From: Alistipes sp. CAG:435
GTDB lineage: Bacteria > Bacteroidota > Bacteroidia > Bacteroidales > UBA932
DNA: 64,000 nucleotides
Assembly (NCBI GenBank): GCA_000433355.1
Contig: FR893161.1
Coordinates: 1 to 64,000 of the forward strand
Direction of reading: 5' to 3'
This document shows positions 45,069 to 52,995 of this stretch, piece by piece. The notes beneath the pieces were generated by a model that was given only the letters and a program-made list of their open reading frames with translations, was not told where the DNA came from and did no database searches. Made by a program: the position numbers and the translations under genes. The stretch's first letter is position 1. Each line of letters starts with the position of its first letter.

Positions 45069-45599
45069 GTGATGAAAAAATTAAATGAATATCGCGTTTT
45101 TTATGTTCCGCTGCCTTCCAAATAAATACCGTCGTTGGACAGTCGAAGATATGATGGACGCTTATAGCGATGCTCTCTGTCGGAGTTGACCAACTTTTGC
45201 CTTATAGTGTTTATGCTTAAGCAATTGTGACTTAATAACACTTCAATGCAATAGCTTTCTACACCCGACGCTAATCAGGAATGTTTCCTCTTGTCGATTT
45301 CGTTGCGAATTTACGAAACTCATTCAGCCCAAAGCCTTTTATAAGCATATAGAAGGCTCATTGTCGTGAAAATCTTGTGCCTTTGACCTTGATTTTTCAG
45401 TCCGGTCCGGCATCTGTGGGCATAGGTACGTTGTGTGGCTGAAAGCATTTTGTAAAATCTTAACATTAACAAACACAGTTACCTCAGTGAGTTTGTTTCT
45501 GCCCGCAGTCGTCCGGACGTTGGTTCGATATGGAAGAAGATATTCAACAGGCTATAACTACCAATTATGAAAGTAAGTCAACAGTCCCTTTTTATATGT
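45069..45599. other. Non-coding stretch, one further CAAGGTCAAA copy
   Basis: No gene seen. At 45382-45391 the minus strand again reads CAAGGTCAAA, the core decamer of the two leader modules, with a GCTTA about 40 nt on. It may be a third, decayed module. CTACCAATTAT occurs at about 45558 and 45600 as a direct repeat flanking the end of the truncated DUF1643 gene. Confidence 0.4.
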
Positions 45600-45920
45600 C
45601 TACCAATTATTGATATTGTCCTTAGGAAGATGCTCTATACTAGCTGTATCCTTCAAACCAGATGGGGCTTTTGCGATTACAGGAGTCAGATTCACGAACA
45701 ATACGCTATCATATGTCGTGTTACCTTCTCCATTGTTAATTACGAGTTTGCACACACGGCGAATGGTCGAACCAAAATATTGTTCTTCGGGGTCTGTTTG
45801 ACCTCCAGGATTAACCCCTACGACCAAGATGGTATTTTGGGGCGTTTTCGACTTGGATAACTCAAGAGAATAACGATATTTGTCTTTCTTCCAATCATTG
45901 GCAAGACAATTAAGTGTCAT
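45600..45920 (-). pseudogene. Truncated DUF1643-like gene
   Basis: 106 codons. N-terminal segment YRYSLELSKSKTPQNTILVVGVNPGG and later DSVLFVNLTPVIAKAP match the start and middle of DUF1643 proteins (usually 150-190 residues). The C-terminal third is missing; the frame ends at a direct repeat CTACCAATTAT, which suggests a deletion. DUF1643 genes are often near accessory or phage-related loci. Could be a short functional variant, but more likely a remnant. Confidence 0.5.
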
Positions 45921-45982
45921 ATTACATTCAAAATTTATTGGTTCTTTCGCTTTGACTGTATTATATAAAATAGAAAAAGGGA

Positions 45983-46074
45983 AAGCTTAGTACATCGCAC
46001 CGCTACGACCTCCTACCCTTGCTGCCTTCCGACCCTGGGGGAATTCAGAGGGAGCTGGTCGTGTACGACTTTCC
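45983..46074 (-). ncRNA. ffs: Signal recognition particle RNA (4.5S type)
   Basis: About 92 nt on the minus strand. The conserved domain IV core GGTCGGAAGGCAGCAAGGG with the GGAA tetraloop is unmistakable, and the outer arms pair (GTACACGACC with GGTCGTAGCGGTGC). Expressed from a -7 box directly upstream. Confidence 0.92.
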
Positions 46075-46081
46075 CTGACTG

Positions 46082-46089
46082 CAAATATA
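46082..46089 (-). promoter_or_regulatory. -7 box for SRP RNA
   Basis: TATATTTG on the minus strand, between the cdd stop codon and the RNA 5' end. Confidence 0.7.
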
Positions 46090-46572
46090 CTACTTTTCGT
46101 TGAAACTGTCAAAAATGAACGGCAGTATGTCGTCAACTTTGTCAAATTTCCACGTTTTTTTCGTTCCGTACATTATTATGCTCATCGGACGGCCGGCCAA
46201 AGTCTGGTACTCGGCCATCACCTGACGGCAGGCACCGCAGGGTGAGCAAGGGGTGTCGCTCAGTGTGCCGTTGAAGCCTCCTACAATGGCGAGGGAAAGC
46301 ATAGCCTTGCCCGGATTGTTGGCGCTGGCGGCGAACATTGCTGTCCTCTCGGCGCAAAGTCCGGAAGGATAGGCGGCGTTCTCCTGATTGGCCCCTTTCA
46401 CTATCGTTCCGTCTTCCAGCCGAAGCGCGGCACCGACATTGAATGTGGAATATGGGGCGTAGGAACCCTTCTGCGCCTCGATGGCAGCCTTCACGAGTTC
46501 GATGTCTTGAGGTTCCATCTCATCGATGGAGGAATATTCAGTATAGTTGATGTCCAGTTTTACTGTCTTCAT
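46090..46572 (-). CDS. cdd: Cytidine deaminase
   Basis: 160 residues. Zinc ligands C73 (in CAERTA), C112 and C115 (in PCGACRQ) and catalytic E75 are all present, and GAALRLEDGTIVKGANQENAAYP matches the substrate loop. Deaminates cytidine and deoxycytidine to uridine in pyrimidine salvage. A -7 box TAACTTTG is at 46600-46607. Confidence 0.95.
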   Translation of the reverse strand: MKTVKLDINYTEYSSIDEMEPQDIELVKAAIEAQKGSYAPYSTFNVGAALRLEDGTIVKGANQENAAYPSGLCAERTAMFAASANNPGKAMLSLAIVGGFNGTLSDTPCSPCGACRQVMAEYQTLAGRPMSIIMYGTKKTWKFDKVDDILPFIFDSFNEK

Positions 46573-46599
46573 ATTCAGTGGTCTTTATACACAAGTTTT

Positions 46600-46607
46600 C
46601 AAAGTTA
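46600..46607 (-). promoter_or_regulatory. -7 box for cdd
   Basis: TAACTTTG on the minus strand, 27 nt upstream of the cdd start. Confidence 0.6.
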
Positions 46608-46659
46608 GCAAAAATTGTGCATATTCAAGCATTTGAGTAAATTTGTAGGCCCTTATCGC

Positions 46660-46735
46660 ACGAAGCCTCTTCACCGCCTGCGGTGAAAGCAAGTCCCTTC
46701 CCCGAGGGAAGGGATTTAGGGTTGGGGTAACGTAA
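46660..46735. repeat. Intergenic palindromic repeats
   Basis: CACCGCCTGCGGTG palindrome followed by CCCTTCCCCGAGGGAAGGG. Similar G/C palindromes occur in the insert inside mnmA, so this looks like a second type of dispersed repeat. Confidence 0.5.
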
Positions 46736-46819
46736 AGTGATTTTCAGTGGGCAGTCACTTGGAACGTAAGATACATTTAATAGGACGTAATCGCCTATAA
46801 GCGAGAGAAAAAGTAAGTT

Positions 46820-48430
46820 ATGAAAATCTGCGTTGGTCTTTCGGGAGGTGTTGACTCCAGTGTCGCCGCTCTGCTGTTGAAGCAGCAGGGGTATGACGTG
46901 TTCGCTATGTTTATGCAGAACTGGCACGACGCGGACGCGACGCTGCACGGCGACTGTGAATGGGAGGAGGACCGTTTCGTGGCGGAATTGGTCGCCCGCA
47001 AGATCGGCATCCCTTTCTACTTCGTGGACCTTTCCAAGGAGTACCGCCAGCGGGTGGTGGACTATATGTTCAATGAATATTCCGCCGGCCGCACCCCAAA
47101 CCCGGATGTTCTCTGCAACCGCGAGATCAAGTTCGACGCTTTCCTCAAGGCCGCCCGGAAGCTGGGTGCGGATATGGTCGCGACAGGGCATTATTGCCGC
47201 CGGGCTCCACTGTTGGACGCTGACGGGAAGCAGGTTGTGATTGAGGGGGTGCCTCAATGGAGGATTCTAGAAGGCGTGGATCCGAACAAGGACCAGAGCT
47301 ACTTCCTCTGCCAGCTCACGCAGGAGCAGCTCGGCAAGGCGCTCTTCCCTATCGGCCACCTTACCAAGCCTGAGGTGCGCCAGATAGCTCATCTGGCGGA
47401 TCTTCCTTCCGCCGACAAGAAAGATTCCCAGGGAATATGCTTCGTCGGGAAGGTGGATCTCCCGACATTCCTTCAGCAGAAACTCAAGCCCGCGGAGGGC
47501 GACGTGGTGGAGGTTTTCGATGCCTACTACGCTCAAAGCGAGCAATATCGGTTCATCCACGACACCCTCGCCTCGCTCCTCAAGACTCCAGGCGAGCCAA
47601 TGATGATCACTGAATATACCTCCGAGGATTCCGGCGGGAAGTCGTTCAACAACCGCCGGGTCACTGACAGTAACAGTCCGGCCACTGAGCCTGTCGAAGT
47701 GGCCAAATCTACAGGAAAGGCCGATTGGAGTGAAAGTGGCCCCGCACCTTCCGCGCTTCGCGCTCCATCCCGTCTCGCCTGCGGCGAGCCACCAGTTCAC
47801 GAGGCCACGGGCGGCCACGGGTGCGGAACCACATCCACTCCAACCGGAGGGTTATCGCACCGGAATGACTTCGATGTGGAAAAAATCGCCAGGTTAAGCG
47901 ATGAGGAACTGATGAGGTTGTCAGAACCGATACGGTACGATGACATCAAGTTCGAGACGGAGACCTACCGGGCTGGGAAAAAGCACATCAAGAAGACACG
48001 ATACAAGGAGAATCCGTTCGGAAAGATTGCCGGACGGCACGACGGGGCGCAGTTCTACACGATCGGGCAACGCAAAGGTCTCAACATCGGAGGACATAAG
48101 GACTCCATCTTTGTGATTGCCACGGACGTTCCGCGAAACATCATATACGTCGGCGAGGGGCACACTCACAAGGGGCTGTCACGCAGTTGTTTACGGATCG
48201 AGTCCCAAGATATTCATTGGATCAGGACAGACCTTGCGATGGCAGACGGCGAAATCCGCCGCTACCGGGTCCGCATCCGTTACCGCCAACCACTTCAGGA
48301 CGCGTTCCTGATCAAGAGGCCGAACGGCATATTCATCCTCTTCGACATCCCGCAACGCGGCATTTCCAACGGCCAGTTCGCCGCCTGGTACTCAGCCGAT
48401 GACGAGATGCTCGGCTCCGGGGTTTATTAG
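46820..48430 (+). CDS. mnmA: tRNA-specific 2-thiouridylase with large insert
   Basis: 536 residues, against about 360-380 in most bacteria. PP-loop GLSGGVDSSVAA, catalytic Cys in PDVLCNREIKF, second Cys in SQGICFVGK, and YTIGQRKGL are intact. Adds sulfur to U34 of tRNA-Lys, -Glu and -Gln. Residues about 275-350 are a low-complexity Ser/Pro/Gly-rich insert encoded by palindromic repeats (REP-like at 47680-47704 and a longer GC palindrome to about 47825). The reading frame is kept, so the enzyme probably tolerates the insert as a surface loop. Confidence 0.93.
   Translation: MKICVGLSGGVDSSVAALLLKQQGYDVFAMFMQNWHDADATLHGDCEWEEDRFVAELVARKIGIPFYFVDLSKEYRQRVVDYMFNEYSAGRTPNPDVLCNREIKFDAFLKAARKLGADMVATGHYCRRAPLLDADGKQVVIEGVPQWRILEGVDPNKDQSYFLCQLTQEQLGKALFPIGHLTKPEVRQIAHLADLPSADKKDSQGICFVGKVDLPTFLQQKLKPAEGDVVEVFDAYYAQSEQYRFIHDTLASLLKTPGEPMMITEYTSEDSGGKSFNNRRVTDSNSPATEPVEVAKSTGKADWSESGPAPSALRAPSRLACGEPPVHEATGGHGCGTTSTPTGGLSHRNDFDVEKIARLSDEELMRLSEPIRYDDIKFETETYRAGKKHIKKTRYKENPFGKIAGRHDGAQFYTIGQRKGLNIGGHKDSIFVIATDVPRNIIYVGEGHTHKGLSRSCLRIESQDIHWIRTDLAMADGEIRRYRVRIRYRQPLQDAFLIKRPNGIFILFDIPQRGISNGQFAAWYSADDEMLGSGVY
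47680..47825. repeat. REP-like element and GC palindrome inside mnmA
   Basis: GGCCACTGAGCCTGTCGAAG then TGGCC, followed by a longer palindromic block bounded by CCGCACC and GGGTGCGG. In frame with mnmA. Confidence 0.75.
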
Positions 48431-48431
48431 C

Positions 48432-49922
48432 CTAATACTGTCCTGGAATATTCAGAGACTTGGCCGCTGACTCGCCGGCAAGGTAGCCGGTAGAGAAGGC
48501 GCACTGGAGATTGTAGCCGCCGGTATCGCAGTCCATATCGAGAACCTCGCCGCAAAGGTAGAGGCCTGGTTTGACGCGGGATTCCATCGTCTTCGGCATC
48601 ACCTCGTCCGTGGATATTCCTCCGGCCGTGATGACGCAACGTTCGTAGCCCACGAATCCAATGATCTCAAACTTCCAGTCTTTCAATGTTTTGGCCAAAA
48701 GGTCAAGATCGATGTCGTAGTAACGCCTCGGCTGGCGGCTGAAGCGATGATCAGGTCCTTTTGACCAGCTTTGCGAGCGGTAGCTGGCCGACCGGGCGCT
48801 GAGCCTGTCGGAACGTCCGTCCGCATATTCAGACTTCTTAAGATCAATCTTCATTATGTCCGGATTCCAAGCCTGGAAACCCGGGATAAGTTCCCACGGC
48901 ATCAGCTTGCCGAGCAGGATCCGGTACATTTCCTTGCCGTTCAGGCCACGGCCATCCTTCCATTGGCGGGTCCGGGGATCATTCTTGATCTCTTGCCAAA
49001 GTGCCTTGATGCGCCCTGTCAACTCATCCAACGACACGCCCGGCTTCAGGTCAAGCGAGAACGCCACCTTGCCGCCGTTCATCAAGGCCTTCACACACTT
49101 ACGGCTGACCTGAAACCCGATCGGTCCCTCGATTCCGCCATCAGTGAAGTCCACATCGCCGAACTCAGACTCGGACTTCGAGCCGTCAAAAGTCACGGTA
49201 AGGTTGACATTCTTCAGCTTCGCCCCTTTCAGAGCCTCGCCGCTTCCAGTCATCGGAGTCTCTCTATGAATATGTCCCTTCAAGTCCGTCTCCGGCCTGT
49301 CGATGATCTTGTAACCCTTTGGAACAAGGGCGGTCAACGACGGAAAGCACGGAGTGACATTATGCCCGAAGAACTTCGCCCATTTGTAGCCGTCACCTGT
49401 CGAACCGGTTCCCGGATAGGAAAGCCCCCCGGTCGCGATGATCAGTTTCGAGCATTCAAATGTCTCGCCATCAGCGCATCGGATCGAGAATCCCGGCAGA
49501 ATGTCCGTCACCTCCCTGTCAGTCAGCAGCGTCACTCCGTGGCGCAGCACAACCTCAACGATAGTGTCAAGCACATCCGAGGCTCTGTGTGAATATGGGA
49601 ACGCACGGTCACCTCTCTCGACAACGGTCTCAAGCCCGTTTCTCTCAAGGAAATCGATAGTGTTCTCCGGTGTGAAGTTGTAGAACGCCGGTTTCACGAA
49701 ATTAGGATTCGTGCGTATATGCTGTGAGAATTCGTTCCAGTCCTTGAGGTTCGTGAAGTTGCACCGTCCCTTTCCCGTAAACAGGATCTTCCTGCCCGGA
49801 CGTGGCATCTTCTCCAAAACCGTGACTCGCGCTGAACTGCCGAGCGGAAGCGCCTTGACGGCACCGTAAGCGGCCATAAGCCCGGCCGCCCCGCCTCCGA
49901 TGATGATAATATCTGAATACAT
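48432..49922 (-). CDS. BaiN/HI0933-family FAD-dependent oxidoreductase
   Basis: 496 residues. GGGAAGLMAAYGA FAD motif at the N terminus, FTGKGRCNFTN and ATGGLSYPGTGSTGDGY signatures, and the C-terminal ITAGGISTDEV...GLYLCGEVLD...GGYNLQCAFSTG motif of the HI0933/BaiN family. Members include a bile acid reductase and enzymes with unknown substrates. Residues about 370-408 are an Arg/Ser-rich insert (SDRLSARSASYRSQSWSKG) encoded by a REP-like repeat. A -7 box TAACTTTG at 49927-49934 leaves only 4 nt to the ATG. Confidence 0.85.
   Translation of the reverse strand: MYSDIIIIGGGAAGLMAAYGAVKALPLGSSARVTVLEKMPRPGRKILFTGKGRCNFTNLKDWNEFSQHIRTNPNFVKPAFYNFTPENTIDFLERNGLETVVERGDRAFPYSHRASDVLDTIVEVVLRHGVTLLTDREVTDILPGFSIRCADGETFECSKLIIATGGLSYPGTGSTGDGYKWAKFFGHNVTPCFPSLTALVPKGYKIIDRPETDLKGHIHRETPMTGSGEALKGAKLKNVNLTVTFDGSKSESEFGDVDFTDGGIEGPIGFQVSRKCVKALMNGGKVAFSLDLKPGVSLDELTGRIKALWQEIKNDPRTRQWKDGRGLNGKEMYRILLGKLMPWELIPGFQAWNPDIMKIDLKKSEYADGRSDRLSARSASYRSQSWSKGPDHRFSRQPRRYYDIDLDLLAKTLKDWKFEIIGFVGYERCVITAGGISTDEVMPKTMESRVKPGLYLCGEVLDMDCDTGGYNLQCAFSTGYLAGESAAKSLNIPGQY
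48794..48820. repeat. REP-like element inside BaiN-like gene
   Basis: GGGCGCTGAGCCTGTCGGAA, in frame with the oxidoreductase gene and surrounded by further degenerate sequence (48730-48820). Confidence 0.6.
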
Positions 49923-49926
49923 AGTG

Positions 49927-49934
49927 CAAAGTTA
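49927..49934 (-). promoter_or_regulatory. -7 box for BaiN-like gene
   Basis: TAACTTTG on the minus strand, 4 nt before the ATG at 49922; predicts a leaderless mRNA. Confidence 0.55.
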
Positions 49935-49946
49935 AAAAATTTTACT

Positions 49947-49954
49947 TATCTTTG
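49947..49954 (+). promoter_or_regulatory. -7 box for tRNA-Thr
   Basis: TATCTTTG, 28 nt before the tRNA 5' end; divergent from the BaiN-like promoter 12 nt away. Confidence 0.65.
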
Positions 49955-49982
49955 CAGTCCATTTCCATGAGAAATGCAGCAA

Positions 49983-50055
49983 GCCACTTTAGCTCAGTCG
50001 GTAGAGCAGCGCATTCGTAACGCGCAGGTCGTCAGTTCGAGCCTGATGAGTGGCT
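49983..50055 (+). tRNA. tRNA-Thr (anticodon CGT)
   Basis: 73-nt cloverleaf: acceptor GCCACTT/GAGTGGC, D arm AGCTCAGTCGGTAGAGC, anticodon loop TTCGTAA, T arm GTCAG/CTGAT with loop TTCGAGC, discriminator T, no encoded CCA. The anticodon stem GCGCA/CGCGC has an A-C mismatch next to the loop. Confidence 0.92.
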
Positions 50056-50058
50056 CCG

Positions 50059-50095
50059 AAAGCGGGAAGTTCTGATTAGGGCTTCCCGCTTTTTG
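50059..50095 (+). terminator. Terminator after tRNA-Thr
   Basis: AGCGGGAAG / CTTCCCGCT stem followed by TTTTT. Confidence 0.85.
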
Positions 50096-50148
50096 TTCCC
50101 GTACCTAAGATGCGATCGCCAAATATCTCATTATAAGCCAATTACAAA

Positions 50149-50251
50149 ATCCTACCCTCTAATTTGAGAGGGCAGGATTCCACAATTTCCTCATAATCAA
50201 TCAATAGGACTTCACCCCTCCAATCAATCAATCAATAGGATTTCCCCCTCC
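50149..50251. repeat. Hairpin and tandem repeats downstream of tRNA-Thr
   Basis: ATCCTACCCTCT/GAGAGGGCAGGAT hairpin (50149-50179), then two tandem copies of a 27-30 nt unit beginning AATCAATCAATAGGA and ending CCCTCC (50195-50221 and 50222-50251). Confidence 0.6.
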
Positions 50252-50284
50252 GGCAATCAACAATTGCCAACCACCATTCATTTC

Positions 50285-51070
50285 TCAGTCCAGGTCCTTG
50301 ATCATCCGGTCATAAAGATGGCCGAAAAAGAGGATCTCTCCGTCGGGGCGGAAGCCAAGGGCGGAATAGTAGGTGAAGAGGCCGGGCTTTACCTTATCAA
50401 CAATCAGGCTTATGCGGGGGAAGCCTTTCCGGCGGCCTTGCTCGATGCCGTCGAGCATCAGCAGGTGGCCTATGCGGTCGGTCGCGCCGGCATATTCAAA
50501 GGCCATCCGGCGGAACTCGGGGAGTACAGCCATACTGTCGAGATAGAACTCGCCGGGCAGACACTCCGGCTCCATTGAAAGAGCATCGGAGGAATTTTCG
50601 TCAGAAAACTGCTTGCCAATCGCTTGTGTTTCAGTGCTATCAACGGCATTTGAAGATAATTCCGCCCGATCAGTCAACCTGCCTGAACCATCGGCAGAAT
50701 CAGAAGTTGAATCTTCTGCGGCAATATTCTCAAAAGCAGCGTTCAGCAGTCCCCAAGTAAAGCCCCTGAGCGGCTGATAGTCATCTCCTGAATATGCCGT
50801 CAGCGATCCCACTGCATTGCCTTCCACGCATGCGATCCTCGTTCTGGCGTATGAATATAACGTGTCGGGTCTGGCGCAAATCTCTCCGACGAGCTTGACG
50901 GCACCCTGGACATTCAAAGATGTGGAGCCGAACTCGATCGCAGAGTCGGCATCCACATTGAAAACCTCATACCCCATCGCCGCAAGGACATTTCTTGCGA
51001 TGAACTCGCCGTCTGACGGCCGGGCATCACGGATAGTGAATTTCCCCGTGGCAGATAAATTATTGAGCAT
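50285..51070 (-). CDS. GNAT-family N-acetyltransferase
   Basis: 261 residues. Residues 9-40 begin a GNAT fold (FTIRDARPSDGEFIARNVLAAMG); FYLDSMAVLPEFRRMAFEYAGATDRIGHLLM is beta4 plus the acetyl-CoA loop, though the usual R/Q-x-x-G-x-G/A motif is imperfect; TYYSALGFRPDGEI is the C-terminal strand. About 50 residues in the middle (113-163, Ser/Asp-rich) look like an added linker with faint similarity to the repeat-derived inserts. Substrate unknown. Confidence 0.75.
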   Translation of the reverse strand: MLNNLSATGKFTIRDARPSDGEFIARNVLAAMGYEVFNVDADSAIEFGSTSLNVQGAVKLVGEICARPDTLYSYARTRIACVEGNAVGSLTAYSGDDYQPLRGFTWGLLNAAFENIAAEDSTSDSADGSGRLTDRAELSSNAVDSTETQAIGKQFSDENSSDALSMEPECLPGEFYLDSMAVLPEFRRMAFEYAGATDRIGHLLMLDGIEQGRRKGFPRISLIVDKVKPGLFTYYSALGFRPDGEILFFGHLYDRMIKDLD

Positions 51071-51217
51071 AAAATCTTTACGTTATCACCTATGATTCAT
51101 TTCCACTATAGGTAAACATCTATTCACACCATTATCAAGACAATAGGTGCCACGACTTTTCAAGGTCTCATTCTGGCACGCTCAGTGACAAGGCTGGCCT
51201 ATCGCCAAAAAAGTCGC

Positions 51218-52882
51218 CTAACTGATGAACTGAGCCTCAAGAGCCTTAAGTTTTGCATCAGCGTCCGGCCCCTTGGCCCCGAAGTAGAACTTGATCTTCG
51301 GTTCGGTTCCGGAAGGACGGACGGAAACGATGTCGCCATCCTCGTTGAAGAACTGGAGGACATTGGACTTCTGGAGTCCGGTCTTCTCCGGCTCGTTGTA
51401 GTCGATGACCTTGATGACCTTCGAGCCGACAATCTCTGCCGGAGGGTTCTGCCTCAGGTCTGCCATAATCTTCTGGATCTCCTCGGCTCCGCTCTTGCCC
51501 TTGCGGACCAAAGACACCAGCGACTCCTTGCGGTAGCCATATTCAGAATATATCCTTTGGAGCAGCTGATAGAGGGTCAGGCCCTGCTCGGCGGCCCAAG
51601 CGGCGCACTCGGCAACCATTATGCAGGCTACCGGAGCGTCCTTGTCGCGCACGAACTCACCGACATTGAAGCCGTAGCTTTCCTCACCGCCGCAGATGAA
51701 CTCGCCCTTGCCCTCGTTCTCGCGCACGATCTCCTCAATGTACTTGAATCCGGTCAGCACATCGTAGCACTTCACTCCGAAACTACGGCCGATCTCGGCG
51801 ATCAGCTCAGTCGTCACGATGGTCTTGGCGATGTACTTCGTGGAATCCAGCTTGCCGAGTTCCTTCCAGCGGGTGAGGATGTAATATGTCAGGATGGATC
51901 CTGTCTGGTTGCCGTTCAGCTGAACCATCTTGCCTTCGTTGTCACGAACAGCGATTCCAAGGCGGTCAGCGTCAGGGTCGGAGGCCATCACGATGTCAGC
52001 CCCCTTTTTGTCGGCCATTTCCAGAGCCATCTTCATAGCGGCAGGCTCCTCCGGATTCGGGGATACAACTGTCGGGAAGTCCCCGTCACTAATGTCCTGA
52101 TCAGGCACGTGGATAACATTCTCGAAACCAAGGCGTTTCAGAGCCTCTGGCACAATGCGGACTCCTGCTCCGTGAAGCGGAGTGTAAACGATCTTCAAGT
52201 CCTTATGCTTCTCACGAGCCTCAGGGCTGAGGGTCAGTGAAATGATGTCAGAAAGGTAAGCGTCATCCATCTCCTTGCCCATCAGCTCAACCTCTCCGCA
52301 ATGCTCTTTCTTCTCGAACATCACCTGAGAGGGGTCGGTGATCCTGTTGACCTCATTGATGATCTCCTGATCCACCGGCGCGGTGATCTGCGCACCGTCA
52401 GACCAATAAACCTTATACCCGTTATATTCCTTAGGATTATGCGAGGCTGTGACCATCACTCCGGCAACCGCACCCATCTTGCGGATGGAGTAGCTCAATT
52501 CCGGCGTAGGACGCAGATTTTCGAATATGAACACGTGCAATCCGTTGGCGCTGAATATGTCAGCGGCGATCTTGGCGAACAGCTTGGAGTTGTTGCGGCT
52601 GTCGTAGGAAATGCAGACGCGGATGTCATCCCCGGAAACTTTCTTAAGAATATAGTTGGCCAGTCCCTGCGTGGCCATTCCGACGGTATATTTGTTCATC
52701 CTGTTGGTTCCGACTCCCATAATGCCCCTGAGGCCACCGGTGCCAAACTCCAAAGTCTTGTAGAATGCGTCCTCGAACCCCGCCGGATCATTGTTCCGCA
52801 GCTCGATCACCTTCATCTTGGTTTCCTGATCGAAATCCCCTTCCAGCCATTTCCTGGCGTTCTCGTTGTAATCCTGTGCCAT
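51218..52882 (-). CDS. Phosphoglucomutase/phosphomannomutase (alpha-D-phosphohexomutase)
   Basis: 554 residues. Catalytic phosphoserine loop TASHNPKEYNGYKVYW, metal loop DPDADRLGI, sugar-binding GGEESYGF and phosphate-binding RPSGTEPKIKFY are in the right order. Interconverts hexose 1- and 6-phosphates, linking glycogen, nucleotide-sugar and glycolytic pools. Single gene. It could serve manC at 20361 if it acts on mannose. Confidence 0.92.
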   Translation of the reverse strand: MAQDYNENARKWLEGDFDQETKMKVIELRNNDPAGFEDAFYKTLEFGTGGLRGIMGVGTNRMNKYTVGMATQGLANYILKKVSGDDIRVCISYDSRNNSKLFAKIAADIFSANGLHVFIFENLRPTPELSYSIRKMGAVAGVMVTASHNPKEYNGYKVYWSDGAQITAPVDQEIINEVNRITDPSQVMFEKKEHCGEVELMGKEMDDAYLSDIISLTLSPEAREKHKDLKIVYTPLHGAGVRIVPEALKRLGFENVIHVPDQDISDGDFPTVVSPNPEEPAAMKMALEMADKKGADIVMASDPDADRLGIAVRDNEGKMVQLNGNQTGSILTYYILTRWKELGKLDSTKYIAKTIVTTELIAEIGRSFGVKCYDVLTGFKYIEEIVRENEGKGEFICGGEESYGFNVGEFVRDKDAPVACIMVAECAAWAAEQGLTLYQLLQRIYSEYGYRKESLVSLVRKGKSGAEEIQKIMADLRQNPPAEIVGSKVIKVIDYNEPEKTGLQKSNVLQFFNEDGDIVSVRPSGTEPKIKFYFGAKGPDADAKLKALEAQFIS

Positions 52883-52979
52883 AATATTCTCGTTTTATTA
52901 TCTTGTCTTGTTGCCGTACGGCCTGACCATCAAACCATACTGATTACAAATTTACTCAAATTATTTGGCAATATTTGTC

Positions 52980-52987
52980 TATTTTTG
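52980..52987 (+). promoter_or_regulatory. -7 box for methyltransferase gene
   Basis: TATTTTTG, 8 nt before the ATG at 52996; predicts a leaderless mRNA. Confidence 0.55.
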
Positions 52988-52995
52988 CGTCAGAT

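Noticed and set aside
51185..52240. 351-codon plus-strand open frame opposite phosphoglucomutase
   Set aside because: Shadow of the phosphoglucomutase gene, whose frame has all catalytic motifs.
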